The notes: generated by a model not told the origin, from the sequence alone. A stretch of 29,328 nt of DNA from CAZPXF01 sp964590945 (GCA_964590945.1 CAZPXF010000019.1:1-29328), one strand, 5' to 3'; counted from the stretch's first letter, positions 18,386 through 26,657 are shown. Made by a program: numbers and translations.

Positions 18386-21049
18386 TGTATATTTCCTCAT
18401 GACCTTCATCATGCGGTAAACACTTCTTTCTAACCGCTTCCGCTCGATCCGCCCGTCTTTGATTCCCTCCACGATCTGATTCGGCAGCGTATCTTCCATT
18501 CCTCCGGGTGTGATCCACCCGTTTCCTGCGGCAACCGCCTCAACAATATCACAGGTGTCAACAGACGTCCAGTCCGTCATGACAAATCCATCAAAACCAA
18601 ATTCGCCGACTAAAATCCCCTGAAGCATGTCTTCATTGGCGGCTCCGTATATACTGTTGATCGCATTGTAGGAAGTCATAACCGACGCCGGCCTGTTCAC
18701 AGCAAAAGCCTCCTCGAACACCTTCAGATACAGTTCTCGTACAGTCCGCTCATCGATGATACTGTTATTTCTGAGACGGGAAGATTCGCAATTGTTGGCA
18801 AGAAGATGCTTCATACAGCTTCCTGCCCCATGTTCCTCCAATCCCCGGCTCTGCTGCCCGCACATGCGCCCCGCAAGAAATGGATCCTCGCTGAAATATT
18901 CAGCATTCCGTCCGCCCAGCGGATTCCGGTGAAGATTTGCCCCGGGCGCAAGTATCATCTGTATCCCTTTTTCCTTCGCCTCATCCGCAATAGCCGTGCC
19001 GACAGCGTAAGCAAGCTGCTCATTAAATGTAGCGCACACTGTCACAGAGGTCGGAAATCCAATGTTTTTCTCCACAAGATTTACGCCGTTATTGCCATCT
19101 GCAACTGCAAATTCCGGGGTATTGTATTTTTCGGAAACAAAAATACGGCCGGCCTCCCCCTTTTCCTCCATGCCCCAGCCATTTTTCGCACACACGCAGA
19201 AACGCGCCAGTTCAAAATCTGACATCTGACTGACGAAGCTCTCCGGCAATTCCGGAGCCTTCATGGCATCCTCCCATGTCAGTGCCGATTCCAAAAAGTC
19301 AGATTCCAGCGGATTCCTCTCCTTCCTGATCTTCTGTCGGCGGATTGGCGTGATATAGTCCGCCCCGGTCATTCCGCTCAGATTCCCTTTAGGGTAAGAT
19401 CCTTCCGGATCATACTTTGAAAGGACGTCAAAATGAAAATCCTCCGGAGGCGTCATATAATTTCTGCTTTGATACAGGAGCTTCTCTTCCTTCTGCCCCC
19501 TGCAGCATATGATCTCGCTTGTCTCCAGTGAAGTTCCTGCATACAGCTTCCATTCGCCCGCCTCCGTGATCCATGCGGCCTGCGCCGGATCAAAGGAAGC
19601 GAGCTGCCTTCCTGCAACTATGAGAGTCAGAGTCTGCGATTCGCCCGGTTTCAGCAGCTTCGTCTTAGCAAACGCAACAAGACGGCGCTTTGGCTGTTCC
19701 AGCCTGCCATCCGGAATTTCCATATATAATTGAACGGTCTCTTTTCCGGAAACGCCCCCGCTGTTAGTGACAGCCGCTTCCACTGTGAGGACTGCCTGAT
19801 CCAGCGAATCCGGATCCTTCCATCCCTTCACATTATATGAAATCAGGAAGCTTGTATAACTCAGACCATGTCCAAAACCAAATACCGGCTTTTTCCCGAA
19901 GGTATCATAGTACCGATAACCCACATACGGCCCTTCCTCATATACCGTATTAATATACTTTGTGCATCCGCCGTGAATACGTTTTTCCGGGCACAAAGGC
20001 TGATAGAAATTCCGCGAGGAAGGAACTTCTTCCCAGGTAGCCGTCCACGTATCCGGCAGCTTCCCGGAAGGATTTACGGTTCCTTCCAGTATCTCAGCCG
20101 CGGCTCTGCCTCCATACATGCCGCAGAGTCCCGTCCACAGAGCGGCTTTTATCCCATATTTCTCTATACTTCTTACGTCCATCGCATATCCGGTATTAAG
20201 AAGAAGCACCGTTTTCTCAAAGCGCCGGCTCACCTCCGCGATCAGCGCCTCTTCCTCCGCAGTCAGATAAAATTCTCCCGGAAACGCCAGATTATCGAAA
20301 TTCTCGCTCGTTCCTCTTGTAAGAGCAATAATCGCCGTCTCAGACCAGGCTTCTGCATCTTCCAGAACACCTTCCCCCGGCAAAGTATCCGTTGCAACCG
20401 AATAATACGCTTTCAGCTCCGGATTGATCTTCATAGAGCTATAGCGTTCTATCCCGTCAAACAGTCGAATAGTATACCTTGGATTGATACGGCCTGCGCC
20501 GGATGCTCCAAGACGGAACTTTGCAAAACCGCTTCCAAAGATATTAACTTTTGCATGTTTCCCAAGCGGAAGGATCCCTCCTTCATTTTTCAAAAGTACC
20601 ATTCCCTCCCTGGCTGTCTCCAGCGTTACAAGGTCACGTGCCTCATACGCCGGGTCCGGCTCCATCCTGGCAATGGTATGCAGCGTCTGCTCCATCGGCT
20701 TCATATAATTGCCGTCCGTATCACAGATACCGCTGATCCGAAGAGTGTAATCCCTGTTGTACTCGGTAAGATACGGTTGCGTGCGGACTCCGACAACAGT
20801 TTCAAAAAACGGACCGAGCTGGCACACCCCGGAAAATACAGGCAGATTTATCTCCCCGTCTAAGATTGCCGACACATGTTCCATGCTGCCGATCTCCTTT
20901 GTGCAGAAAAAGCAGAAGCAGCCTTCCAGCTTGTGATCCAGCATATATTCCGCCCCGTCTACATCGTCCTTATCCACCTGTGCGGAACGCATTGGAATCA
21001 ATACAGGCGCATCTTCTTTACCGTGTGGAATCTGGTCAAACATCCCCAT
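18380..21049 (-). CDS. GH3 beta-glycosidase with inverted domain order
   Basis: This 889-residue enzyme carries the alpha/beta sandwich domain first (about 135-400, with FGFGHGLSYTSF after it), then a fibronectin III-like domain (about 420-500), then the catalytic TIM barrel at the C-terminus (about 600-889). The nucleophile is Asp826 in GFVMTDWTSV, and KHLLANN replaces the usual KHF motif. Such circularly rearranged GH3 enzymes are known from rumen and gut Clostridia. The first 120 residues (around LEGCFCFFCTKEIG) are an additional stretch I cannot assign. The start ATG 21049 follows AAGGAGGAG. The 3' end runs into the AbiEi remnant, so the last few residues (KYTS) may derive from the junction. 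A 20-bp operator candidate lies 88 bases upstream. Confidence 0.9.
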   Translation of the reverse strand: MGMFDQIPHGKEDAPVLIPMRSAQVDKDDVDGAEYMLDHKLEGCFCFFCTKEIGSMEHVSAILDGEINLPVFSGVCQLGPFFETVVGVRTQPYLTEYNRDYTLRISGICDTDGNYMKPMEQTLHTIARMEPDPAYEARDLVTLETAREGMVLLKNEGGILPLGKHAKVNIFGSGFAKFRLGASGAGRINPRYTIRLFDGIERYSSMKINPELKAYYSVATDTLPGEGVLEDAEAWSETAIIALTRGTSENFDNLAFPGEFYLTAEEEALIAEVSRRFEKTVLLLNTGYAMDVRSIEKYGIKAALWTGLCGMYGGRAAAEILEGTVNPSGKLPDTWTATWEEVPSSRNFYQPLCPEKRIHGGCTKYINTVYEEGPYVGYRYYDTFGKKPVFGFGHGLSYTSFLISYNVKGWKDPDSLDQAVLTVEAAVTNSGGVSGKETVQLYMEIPDGRLEQPKRRLVAFAKTKLLKPGESQTLTLIVAGRQLASFDPAQAAWITEAGEWKLYAGTSLETSEIICCRGQKEEKLLYQSRNYMTPPEDFHFDVLSKYDPEGSYPKGNLSGMTGADYITPIRRQKIRKERNPLESDFLESALTWEDAMKAPELPESFVSQMSDFELARFCVCAKNGWGMEEKGEAGRIFVSEKYNTPEFAVADGNNGVNLVEKNIGFPTSVTVCATFNEQLAYAVGTAIADEAKEKGIQMILAPGANLHRNPLGGRNAEYFSEDPFLAGRMCGQQSRGLEEHGAGSCMKHLLANNCESSRLRNNSIIDERTVRELYLKVFEEAFAVNRPASVMTSYNAINSIYGAANEDMLQGILVGEFGFDGFVMTDWTSVDTCDIVEAVAAGNGWITPGGMEDTLPNQIVEGIKDGRIERKRLERSVYRMMKVMRKYTS

Positions 21050-21085
21050 TTTCTTCTCCTCCTTTAAATACAGAATTGAATGCTG

Positions 21086-21096
21086 ACTTTAAGGTA
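21086..21096 (-). promoter_or_regulatory. Possible -10 region of inverted GH3 gene
   Basis: On the minus strand two weak overlapping hexamers, TACCTT (21096-21091) and TAAAGT (21091-21086), lie 40 and 45 bases from the 20-bp site. Neither is a good match to the consensus. Spacing to the operator is the main reason for listing them. Confidence 0.3.
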
Positions 21097-21136
21097 TCAT
21101 TTGCCCTGTATTGCATTCCATATCTGACAGCGAAGA

Positions 21137-21156
21137 AAAATTGCCTTTTTCCCAGT
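21137..21156 (-). promoter_or_regulatory. 20-bp operator candidate, copy 1
   Basis: The minus strand reads ACTGGGAAAAAGGCAATTTT, exactly as the plus strand does at 22361-22380. Both copies face a catabolic gene: this one is 88 bases before the GH3 start. It lies just past the AraC stop codon. Confidence 0.75.
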
Positions 21157-21159
21157 ATT

Positions 21160-22305
21160 TTATTCCTGCCCGGAAGACCCGCCGGAGGCTTTCCGGACAG
21201 ATCTGCGGTACTGTGCCGGCGTCATATCACAGTATTTTTTAACATTTCGAATCAAATTGGCCGGATGCATATATCCAAGATAATCACTGATCTCCTGTAC
21301 CGACATATCACTGTTCTTCAGAAGCGAAAGCGCCTTCTGCATTTTCAGATTCCGGATCGTTTCACCGAGCGTATGCCCGGTGGCCGCCTTAAAGCTCTGA
21401 TTCAGATAGTCCGGTGCATAACCGAACTTCTTCGCCACATCCTGAACTGTCACCTCCGTATAGTGGTTTTCCACATAGGACATGATACCTGACACGCGAC
21501 TGCTCAGGCTGCTGCTGTTGTACGCAAGCTTTGTACTGTGGCTGAAATGCTGCAAAAGCTTCAGCATGAGCAGGCTTAGTTCAAGATTCATGACATTCTT
21601 TGAATACAAAGACGGCGTACAGTAAGTCAGCATCAGGCTCTGCAGCGGCCGCCAGATGATATCGCTCTTTCCCGTCTGAAAAAGTATGTATCTTTTTTCT
21701 ACATCCGCTTCAAAAATACCTGAGAAAAAACTTCCTACTGCGGAGTCCTCCGGAATATTGTGCGAAAACGCCTCCAAAAATGTGCTTTTTCTGATTCCGA
21801 TATTGAGCAGGATACTATCCGATTCCACAGTCGTTTTGTGCGGCTGGTCAGGTGGTATGAAAAGAAAATCCCCCTCGTGCAGATGTATCCTGCGAAGCTT
21901 GTCATTCTCCGGGATTTCAAACATACTATATCCGCTGTACTGGCAGCAGATTTCAAAAAACATATGGGACTGCATCGGCGAACTTGTATAACGCGGCTGC
22001 GTATGGATATAAATATCATAGTCCGGAGAAAAATACTCGTATTCCATAAATACCCGCGGATTCACGGGCAGAAAGAAGGAATGCCGGCCGGAATGGAGAA
22101 AAGCATCGGCGTTGGCATTGCGAATGTCTGTAGGCAGTAGTGAAAATGTCGTTGACAGCTCCGACGCTATCTCTTCTGCCAAAAGAAATCTTCCCGTCGT
22201 TTCATGATGCTCTCTTGCAGCGCATTCATAAATATTGAATCCCTGCAAGTATCTTTCAAGCTGTTCAATCGTTAAATAGTTTCCATGTTCAGGCTGTTGT
22301 TTCAT
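21160..22305 (-). CDS. AraC-family transcriptional regulator
   Basis: This 381-residue regulator has an N-terminal cupin-type sensing domain (RRIHLHEGDFLFIPPDQPH, about 160-180) and a C-terminal pair of helix-turn-helix motifs (about 275-370), including DVAKKFGYAPDYLNQSFK and EISDYLGYMHPANLIRNVKK, ending in the family's MTPAQYRR. The start is placed at ATG 22305, eight bases after AGGAG; the ATG six bases earlier is too close to it. It is divergent from a GPH symporter and followed by the inverted GH3 gene. The exact 20-bp repeat on both sides of it suggests that it activates both neighbours when an imported sugar binds the cupin. Confidence 0.93.
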   Translation of the reverse strand: MKQQPEHGNYLTIEQLERYLQGFNIYECAAREHHETTGRFLLAEEIASELSTTFSLLPTDIRNANADAFLHSGRHSFFLPVNPRVFMEYEYFSPDYDIYIHTQPRYTSSPMQSHMFFEICCQYSGYSMFEIPENDKLRRIHLHEGDFLFIPPDQPHKTTVESDSILLNIGIRKSTFLEAFSHNIPEDSAVGSFFSGIFEADVEKRYILFQTGKSDIIWRPLQSLMLTYCTPSLYSKNVMNLELSLLMLKLLQHFSHSTKLAYNSSSLSSRVSGIMSYVENHYTEVTVQDVAKKFGYAPDYLNQSFKAATGHTLGETIRNLKMQKALSLLKNSDMSVQEISDYLGYMHPANLIRNVKKYCDMTPAQYRRSVRKASGGSSGQE

Positions 22306-22326
22306 ATGCATATCTCCTTTAAAAAC

Positions 22327-22335
22327 AGTATAACA
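22327..22335 (-). promoter_or_regulatory. Extended -10 of AraC gene
   Basis: The minus strand reads TGTTATACT, an extended -10 (TGn plus TATACT at 22332-22327). TTGACT at 22360-22355 is present but 22 bases away, too far for a normal -35. It sits between the AraC start and the 20-bp operator. Confidence 0.4.
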
Positions 22336-22360
22336 TGCATAATTCTTTTCCAATAGTCAA

Positions 22361-22380
22361 ACTGGGAAAAAGGCAATTTT
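22361..22380 (+). promoter_or_regulatory. 20-bp operator candidate, copy 2
   Basis: ACTGGGAAAAAGGCAATTTT is a perfect reverse-complement copy of 21137-21156. It lies 94 bases before the symporter start and 39 bases before its -10, and just upstream of the AraC gene's own promoter. Confidence 0.75.
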
Positions 22381-22419
22381 AACCTGCTTTTGGTTCTATG
22401 GAATAACGGCTCATGTCCA

Positions 22420-22425
22420 TATAAT
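22420..22425 (+). promoter_or_regulatory. -10 of GPH symporter gene
   Basis: A perfect TATAAT, 30 bases before ATG 22455 and 39 bases after the operator. No good -35 is seen, consistent with activation by a bound regulator. Confidence 0.6.
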
Positions 22426-22454
22426 TGTAGAAAATACCAAAAAGGAGAAGTGAA

Positions 22455-23828
22455 ATGAATAACGAAGTATCAACACCGAAAAAAGAGCTGAGTAAAGGCT
22501 TTGTATGGGCATGGGCAACATCTGTAAACGGAGGCGCCATGGCAATTTCCGCAACCATCGCCACCTATTTCTCATTGTATGTACAGGAGGAAATCGGAAT
22601 CACAGCGGCGCATCTGTCCATCATTCTTCTGATCTGTTCGTTGTGGGATGCTATTAACGATCCGCTCATGGGGGTGATCTGCGATACTGTCAATCCAAAA
22701 TGGGGGCGTTACCGCACATGGTTTTTATTCACGCCTGTGTTCCTTGTTGCAGACATGTTTCTGCTATTTTCCAATCCCGCCTTTATTCAGGGCAGCACAA
22801 CAACAAAATGTATCTATGTATGCGTTACATATATGTTTTATGGAATGATCGTAACGGCATATTCTATGCCGCAGGCAGCCATCCTTCCGGCCATGACGTT
22901 AAATGATGATGAGCGTAACAGTGCAATTGCGAAAGGGGCCGGAATCTGTGCCCTTGCCTTCACCATCGCATCCTCTTTCTCCACACAGCTGGTCAAACTC
23001 TTCGGCAGCTACAGAAACCTGATGGTCACATACGCCCTCCTTGCCGCTGTCTCCTTTTGGATCATGTTCAAAACCTCTGAGGAGCGCTATGTAATGCCAA
23101 AGGACAAGAACAACGCTGGATTAAAGCAGTTATATTATGTTTTCCGCCACCGGGAGATCTGGCCTGTCGTTCTTGTATGGTGTGCTGCGGCAGTGAGCTA
23201 TGGTTTTATGTTTTCTTCATCTGTTTACTATGTGTTATATTATCTTGGCCGCCCGGATCTCGTGTCCCAGTACATGCTGTTCGTGTCCATGGGCGCTCTC
23301 GTATCAATGTGCGTTATAATGCCAATCTTTTTAAAGAAATTCAGGACGGGATACAAGGCGATCATTGTCTCACAGCTTATGACGATCATTCTGTATTTCC
23401 TGCTGTTCCTGACAGGAAAACTGAATTTTACATACTGCGCAGTTCTCTCATTCGCCGCTACAGCAGTCGGTGCAATGGTAAATGCGCTTGTCAATGTTCT
23501 CGTCAATGATACGATTGATTTCATCCTTCTAAAAGAAGGCAAACAACTGAATGCAGTTGTATCTTCCGTCAAAGGATTTGCTCAAAAATGTGGAAATACA
23601 ATAACAAATTCCGGGATTCTCGCCGTACTGGCATTATCTGGATTCTCCACAGATTATGGTCTGGAACAGCCGGCCTCGGCAGTTACCGCCTGCAATCTGC
23701 TGCGATTCCTGATCCCCGGACTTGTATCTGTGCTGATCCTTATAATTATGATCTTCTATCCACTAAAAAAGCATTTCCCTGAAATCGCCAAAATGAAGGC
23801 CAACATGGCCAATTCACAGGAAAAATAA
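22455..23828 (+). CDS. GPH-family glycoside/cation symporter
   Basis: This 457-residue, 12-helix symporter is a close paralogue of the one at 2883-4334: the stretch from ATIATYFSLYVQEEIGITAA through LLICSLWDAINDP is nearly the same in both. It lacks the roughly 24-residue loop insertion of that protein. Family motifs are DAINDPLMGVICD and KWGRYRTW. The start ATG 22455 follows AAGGAGAAG. It is the only structural gene divergent from the AraC gene at 22305 and shares the operator with the inverted GH3 gene, so the three probably form one uptake-and-cleavage unit. Confidence 0.93.
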   Translation: MNNEVSTPKKELSKGFVWAWATSVNGGAMAISATIATYFSLYVQEEIGITAAHLSIILLICSLWDAINDPLMGVICDTVNPKWGRYRTWFLFTPVFLVADMFLLFSNPAFIQGSTTTKCIYVCVTYMFYGMIVTAYSMPQAAILPAMTLNDDERNSAIAKGAGICALAFTIASSFSTQLVKLFGSYRNLMVTYALLAAVSFWIMFKTSEERYVMPKDKNNAGLKQLYYVFRHREIWPVVLVWCAAAVSYGFMFSSSVYYVLYYLGRPDLVSQYMLFVSMGALVSMCVIMPIFLKKFRTGYKAIIVSQLMTIILYFLLFLTGKLNFTYCAVLSFAATAVGAMVNALVNVLVNDTIDFILLKEGKQLNAVVSSVKGFAQKCGNTITNSGILAVLALSGFSTDYGLEQPASAVTACNLLRFLIPGLVSVLILIIMIFYPLKKHFPEIAKMKANMANSQEK

Positions 23829-23860
23829 TATTTCCTGTAAGCTATTTTTTCTCTTAAAGA

Positions 23861-23892
23861 GGGGGAGCCGCACCAGGTAGTGCATCTCCCCC
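23861..23892 (+). terminator. Terminator-like hairpin after symporter
   Basis: GGGGGAG (23861-23867) pairs with CTCCCCC (23886-23892), and an inner GCAC/GTGC pair extends the stem. The following CCTTCAGG is only weakly T-rich, so termination may be partial. Confidence 0.55.
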
Positions 23893-23931
23893 CTTCAGGA
23901 TTATGATATGACAGGATCTAAAAGTTATGTT

Positions 23932-24074
23932 CTAAAGCTGTATTTCCTTCACTTCTATTTTTCCTTCCCCTTCAAACATGAAATACAGCGGCAGGATTCC
24001 CGAAAGCTCCTGATCAAGCTCAACATCCAGCACCGTCCACTCCTGTATGGATTAAAAATTTGTCTTTTGCTCAT
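23932..24074 (-). pseudogene. GH43 remnant produced by a large internal deletion
   Basis: A start codon at 24074 with AGGAAG upstream opens a frame reading MSKRQIFNPY, the typical GH43 opening (the intact GH43 gene here begins with NPYLPPW after a few residues). The sequence then switches, out of frame, to a fragment ending EWTVLDVELDQELSGI, LPLYFMFEGEGKI and EVKEIQL before TAG (23934-23932). That resembles the last strands of the CBM6-like tail of GH43 enzymes; compare GVHALYIKVVSGTVDLAGF in the gene at 1280. About ten first and 36 last codons remain, with the whole catalytic domain gone. It follows the GH2 stop by ten bases, so the ancestral operon was GH2-GH43. The 39-codon frame from 24074 is unlikely to be functional. 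Confidence 0.6.
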
Positions 24075-24084
24075 AGTTTTCTTC

Positions 24085-26499
24085 CTAACTTTCTATAGTG
24101 CATGTAAATGGATTGCTATTCTGCTCAGAAATGGATGCCTGCGGCGATCCTGACAGGACGACTCTGCAGCTCTTTGTCGGATCTGTTTTCCTCAGAACCA
24201 TAAGCGCCCGGCCCTCATATAATGTGCAGCTCCTGGTTGTGAAGTTTTCCTCTGTCACCGGATCTCCGGTTCCAAATCCAACCAGCACTGCATTTTCCAG
24301 TGTCTCGACGGATACCTTTCCGCAATCATACGGCACACGGTTTCCCTGGTCATCCACAGCTTCAACGATCACAATCTTCACATCATCTGCCTGCGTCTTT
24401 TCTTCCGTCAGCCTCAGCGCCGCAGTCTTTCCAGTCGTTTTGAGTATACTGCTCTCTCCCTTTTTACCTCCTGTATAATTTGTTACCTCAATGGTTCCCG
24501 GCTCGTAGATTACAGTTGTCTGCGCAATATGGGATTCCGGAACGGTGATGCGATCTGCAATTCTCCCATTTATGGTAATCTCGACCTCTTCCGCGTCACT
24601 GTAAATATCCAGACGGATTTCTTTTCCCTCATATCCCGGCCAGCTATAGCTCTCCGCCACATCAGCCCAGCCCCACGTGGAAATGATCTCCGATTTTCCA
24701 AAATGCTCCGGCCTGAGTACCGTGATGACAGGCGCCGTTTCTTTTTTCCACAGCAGTCTCCGGAATCTTCCCTGCGGGCGGATAAAGCCGCAAAGATCAT
24801 AATCGCCGCAATATCCTGTATGCCATGGATAATCACAAAACAGGCTTCCCTTTTGGTCATAGAAAGCATGTCCGATTCCGCTTTCTCCCAAATAGTCAAA
24901 TGCTGTCCATGTGAAATCGCCCAGCACATACGGATGCGCCTCCGTCCGTTCCCACACCTGTTTCATTTTCAACGGATAACTTTCCGTCCCTACGATCAGT
25001 CTGTCCGGGAAATCCTCTCCATCCTTCGCATAGCGGTCGTCCAGATAATTATAGCCGACCACATCCAGATCCTTTACAAAATCCGCAGTCAGTTCGCCCC
25101 AGTGCTCAGTTACATAATCTGTCTGGTCAATAAACTTTTTCACTTCTTCCGGAATGCTGTCGAAATCGATAGCCTCCCCGCTTCCGAAAATATTTGCAAG
25201 GATCCCTCCAAATTCTCCTGCATCAAGGAATATAGCGCACACTCCATTTGTGATCGCTCTTGTATCATCCAGACTTCGCACATATTCACACATATCATGG
25301 GAAATCTGCGCTCCGTTCCCGCTTCCATCACGCTCTCCTATTTCATTGCCGATGCTGTACATGATAACGGATGGATGATTGCGGTCCCTCATGATCATGG
25401 AACCCAGATCTTCTTTCCAGTGATCCTCAAAATACAGATGATAATCACCGAGATTTTTCTTCGCTCTCCACTGGTCAAATGCCTCGTCCATCACGAGCAT
25501 TCCCTGGCGGTCGCACTCATTCAGAAGAGCCGTGCTCATCGGATTGTGGCTGGTGCGGATCGCATTGTAACCGCTCTCTTTCAACAGCCGGATCTTTCTC
25601 TCCTCCAGAGCCGTATACGCCCGGCTTCCAACAATACCATTGTCATGATGAATGCACCCGCCTCGAAGCTTCACCGGTCTGCCATTCAAAAGGAATCCTT
25701 TTTCCCTTGTAAATTCGATCGTGCGCACGCCAAAGGTAATCTCTTTCTGCTCGCCTGTCTCCGCAACAGACAGCCTTGCGGTGTAAAGATACGGGGACTC
25801 CAGCTCCCAAAGCTTCAGGTTGTCCGCGTGCATCTGAAAACTGCATGTCGTCTCCCCTTCTTTACATTTGATCCGTTTTGTCCCGGCTGTTACTTCCTTT
25901 CCTTCCGCATCAAGGATCACTGCCTGAACTGTACACATTTGTTCTTTTGCTGAATTAGTAAGCAGCGCGTCGAGCTCGATCGTCTCCGTATCCGGTGTAC
26001 GGGCAAATACTGACCACGGAGCAAAATAAACTGCTTCGCCCTCAAGAAAATAAACATGCCGGTAAAGGCCGCTTCCCGAATACCAGCGGCTGTTCGGCAG
26101 AGATGTATTTTCAACCACGATCTTCAGTTTATTGTCCCCGTCATACTTTACCCACGGCGTCAGATCCACGTAAAACTCCGTGTACCCATAATGATGCAGG
26201 CACGCAAGATTCCCATTCAGCCACACCTCCGTATTGCCATAGGAACCTTCGATCAGAAGAAGGAACTGCTTTCCTCTCTTCTCCCCGGAAACGGAAAAAG
26301 CTTTCTCGTAAGTTCCGACGCCTCCCTGGAAAAATCCGCCCGCGCCTTCCGTACGGCTGTCCGGCGTCCTCGCCGTTCCGATCATAAAATCATGCGGTAA
26401 ATCCACAGTTTCTTTGCAGGCAGCCCCTTTTCTGTCCAGATACGCATTTCCGGTAGAATAAGAAAAGCTCCAGCCCTCATCAAAATTTTGAATCTTCAT
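24085..26499 (-). CDS. GH2 family glycosidase
   Basis: This 804-residue GH2 enzyme has a jelly-roll domain (about 1-165), an Ig-like domain (about 170-265), a TIM barrel (about 268-600) and two or more C-terminal beta domains. The acid/base is Glu386 in YSIGNEIGE and the nucleophile Glu506 in IVGTESYP. It is related to, but clearly different from, the GH2 enzyme at 10774-13298. Beta-galactosidase or beta-glucuronidase type activity is likely; the specificity is not readable. There is no signal peptide. The start ATG 26499 follows AAAGGAGAAG. It is divergent from the AraC gene at 26658, with -10 TATAAT at 26529-26534 and operator site E 43 bases beyond. A broken GH43 gene follows it. Confidence 0.93.
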   Translation of the reverse strand: MKIQNFDEGWSFSYSTGNAYLDRKGAACKETVDLPHDFMIGTARTPDSRTEGAGGFFQGGVGTYEKAFSVSGEKRGKQFLLLIEGSYGNTEVWLNGNLACLHHYGYTEFYVDLTPWVKYDGDNKLKIVVENTSLPNSRWYSGSGLYRHVYFLEGEAVYFAPWSVFARTPDTETIELDALLTNSAKEQMCTVQAVILDAEGKEVTAGTKRIKCKEGETTCSFQMHADNLKLWELESPYLYTARLSVAETGEQKEITFGVRTIEFTREKGFLLNGRPVKLRGGCIHHDNGIVGSRAYTALEERKIRLLKESGYNAIRTSHNPMSTALLNECDRQGMLVMDEAFDQWRAKKNLGDYHLYFEDHWKEDLGSMIMRDRNHPSVIMYSIGNEIGERDGSGNGAQISHDMCEYVRSLDDTRAITNGVCAIFLDAGEFGGILANIFGSGEAIDFDSIPEEVKKFIDQTDYVTEHWGELTADFVKDLDVVGYNYLDDRYAKDGEDFPDRLIVGTESYPLKMKQVWERTEAHPYVLGDFTWTAFDYLGESGIGHAFYDQKGSLFCDYPWHTGYCGDYDLCGFIRPQGRFRRLLWKKETAPVITVLRPEHFGKSEIISTWGWADVAESYSWPGYEGKEIRLDIYSDAEEVEITINGRIADRITVPESHIAQTTVIYEPGTIEVTNYTGGKKGESSILKTTGKTAALRLTEEKTQADDVKIVIVEAVDDQGNRVPYDCGKVSVETLENAVLVGFGTGDPVTEENFTTRSCTLYEGRALMVLRKTDPTKSCRVVLSGSPQASISEQNSNPFTCTIES

Positions 26500-26528
26500 T
26501 TGTCTTCTCCTTTCATTTTTATAAATAC

Positions 26529-26534
26529 ATTATA
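26529..26534 (-). promoter_or_regulatory. -10 of GH2 gene
   Basis: A perfect TATAAT on the minus strand, 30 bases before ATG 26499. The expected -35 position has no consensus match. The site E core begins 43 bases upstream. Confidence 0.6.
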
Positions 26535-26555
26535 AAAATAACAACTTTAAAATAC

Positions 26556-26568
26556 CGGATATAATCCG
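26556..26568. promoter_or_regulatory. 13-bp palindrome in divergent promoter
   Basis: CGGATATAATCCG is a perfect inverted repeat (CGGAT, ATA, ATCCG) midway between GH2 and AraC. It may be a further regulator half-site pair, since both arms carry the CGGAT that follows the A-run in the operator core. Confidence 0.45.
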
Positions 26569-26597
26569 TTTAAAAATCCGAGATATTTTGTTATAAT
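26569..26597 (+). promoter_or_regulatory. SigA-type promoter of AraC gene
   Basis: TTTAAA (26569-26574) and TATAAT (26592-26597) are separated by exactly 17 bases, 61 bases before ATG 26658. The site E core lies in the spacer, so a bound regulator would block this promoter. Confidence 0.6.
26577..26590 (-). promoter_or_regulatory. Candidate AraC operator, site E
   Basis: The minus strand reads CAAAATATCTCGGA (26590-26577), with TT following. Aligned to TTAAAAAATGTCGG on its CGG, it matches at 10 of 14 positions. It is the copy nearest the AraC gene at 26658 and overlaps that gene's promoter spacer. Confidence 0.5.
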
Positions 26598-26657
26598 GAC
26601 AGGAAAAGAGGATCCCCTACAATCCCGCGCTTTCTTTCGAAATCAGGAGTGACGTTT

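Noticed and set aside
23908..24153. An 81-codon plus-strand frame with hydrophobic stretches after the symporter
   Set aside because: It lies antisense to the GH2 end and the GH43 remnant, has no ribosome binding site, and resembles nothing as a protein.
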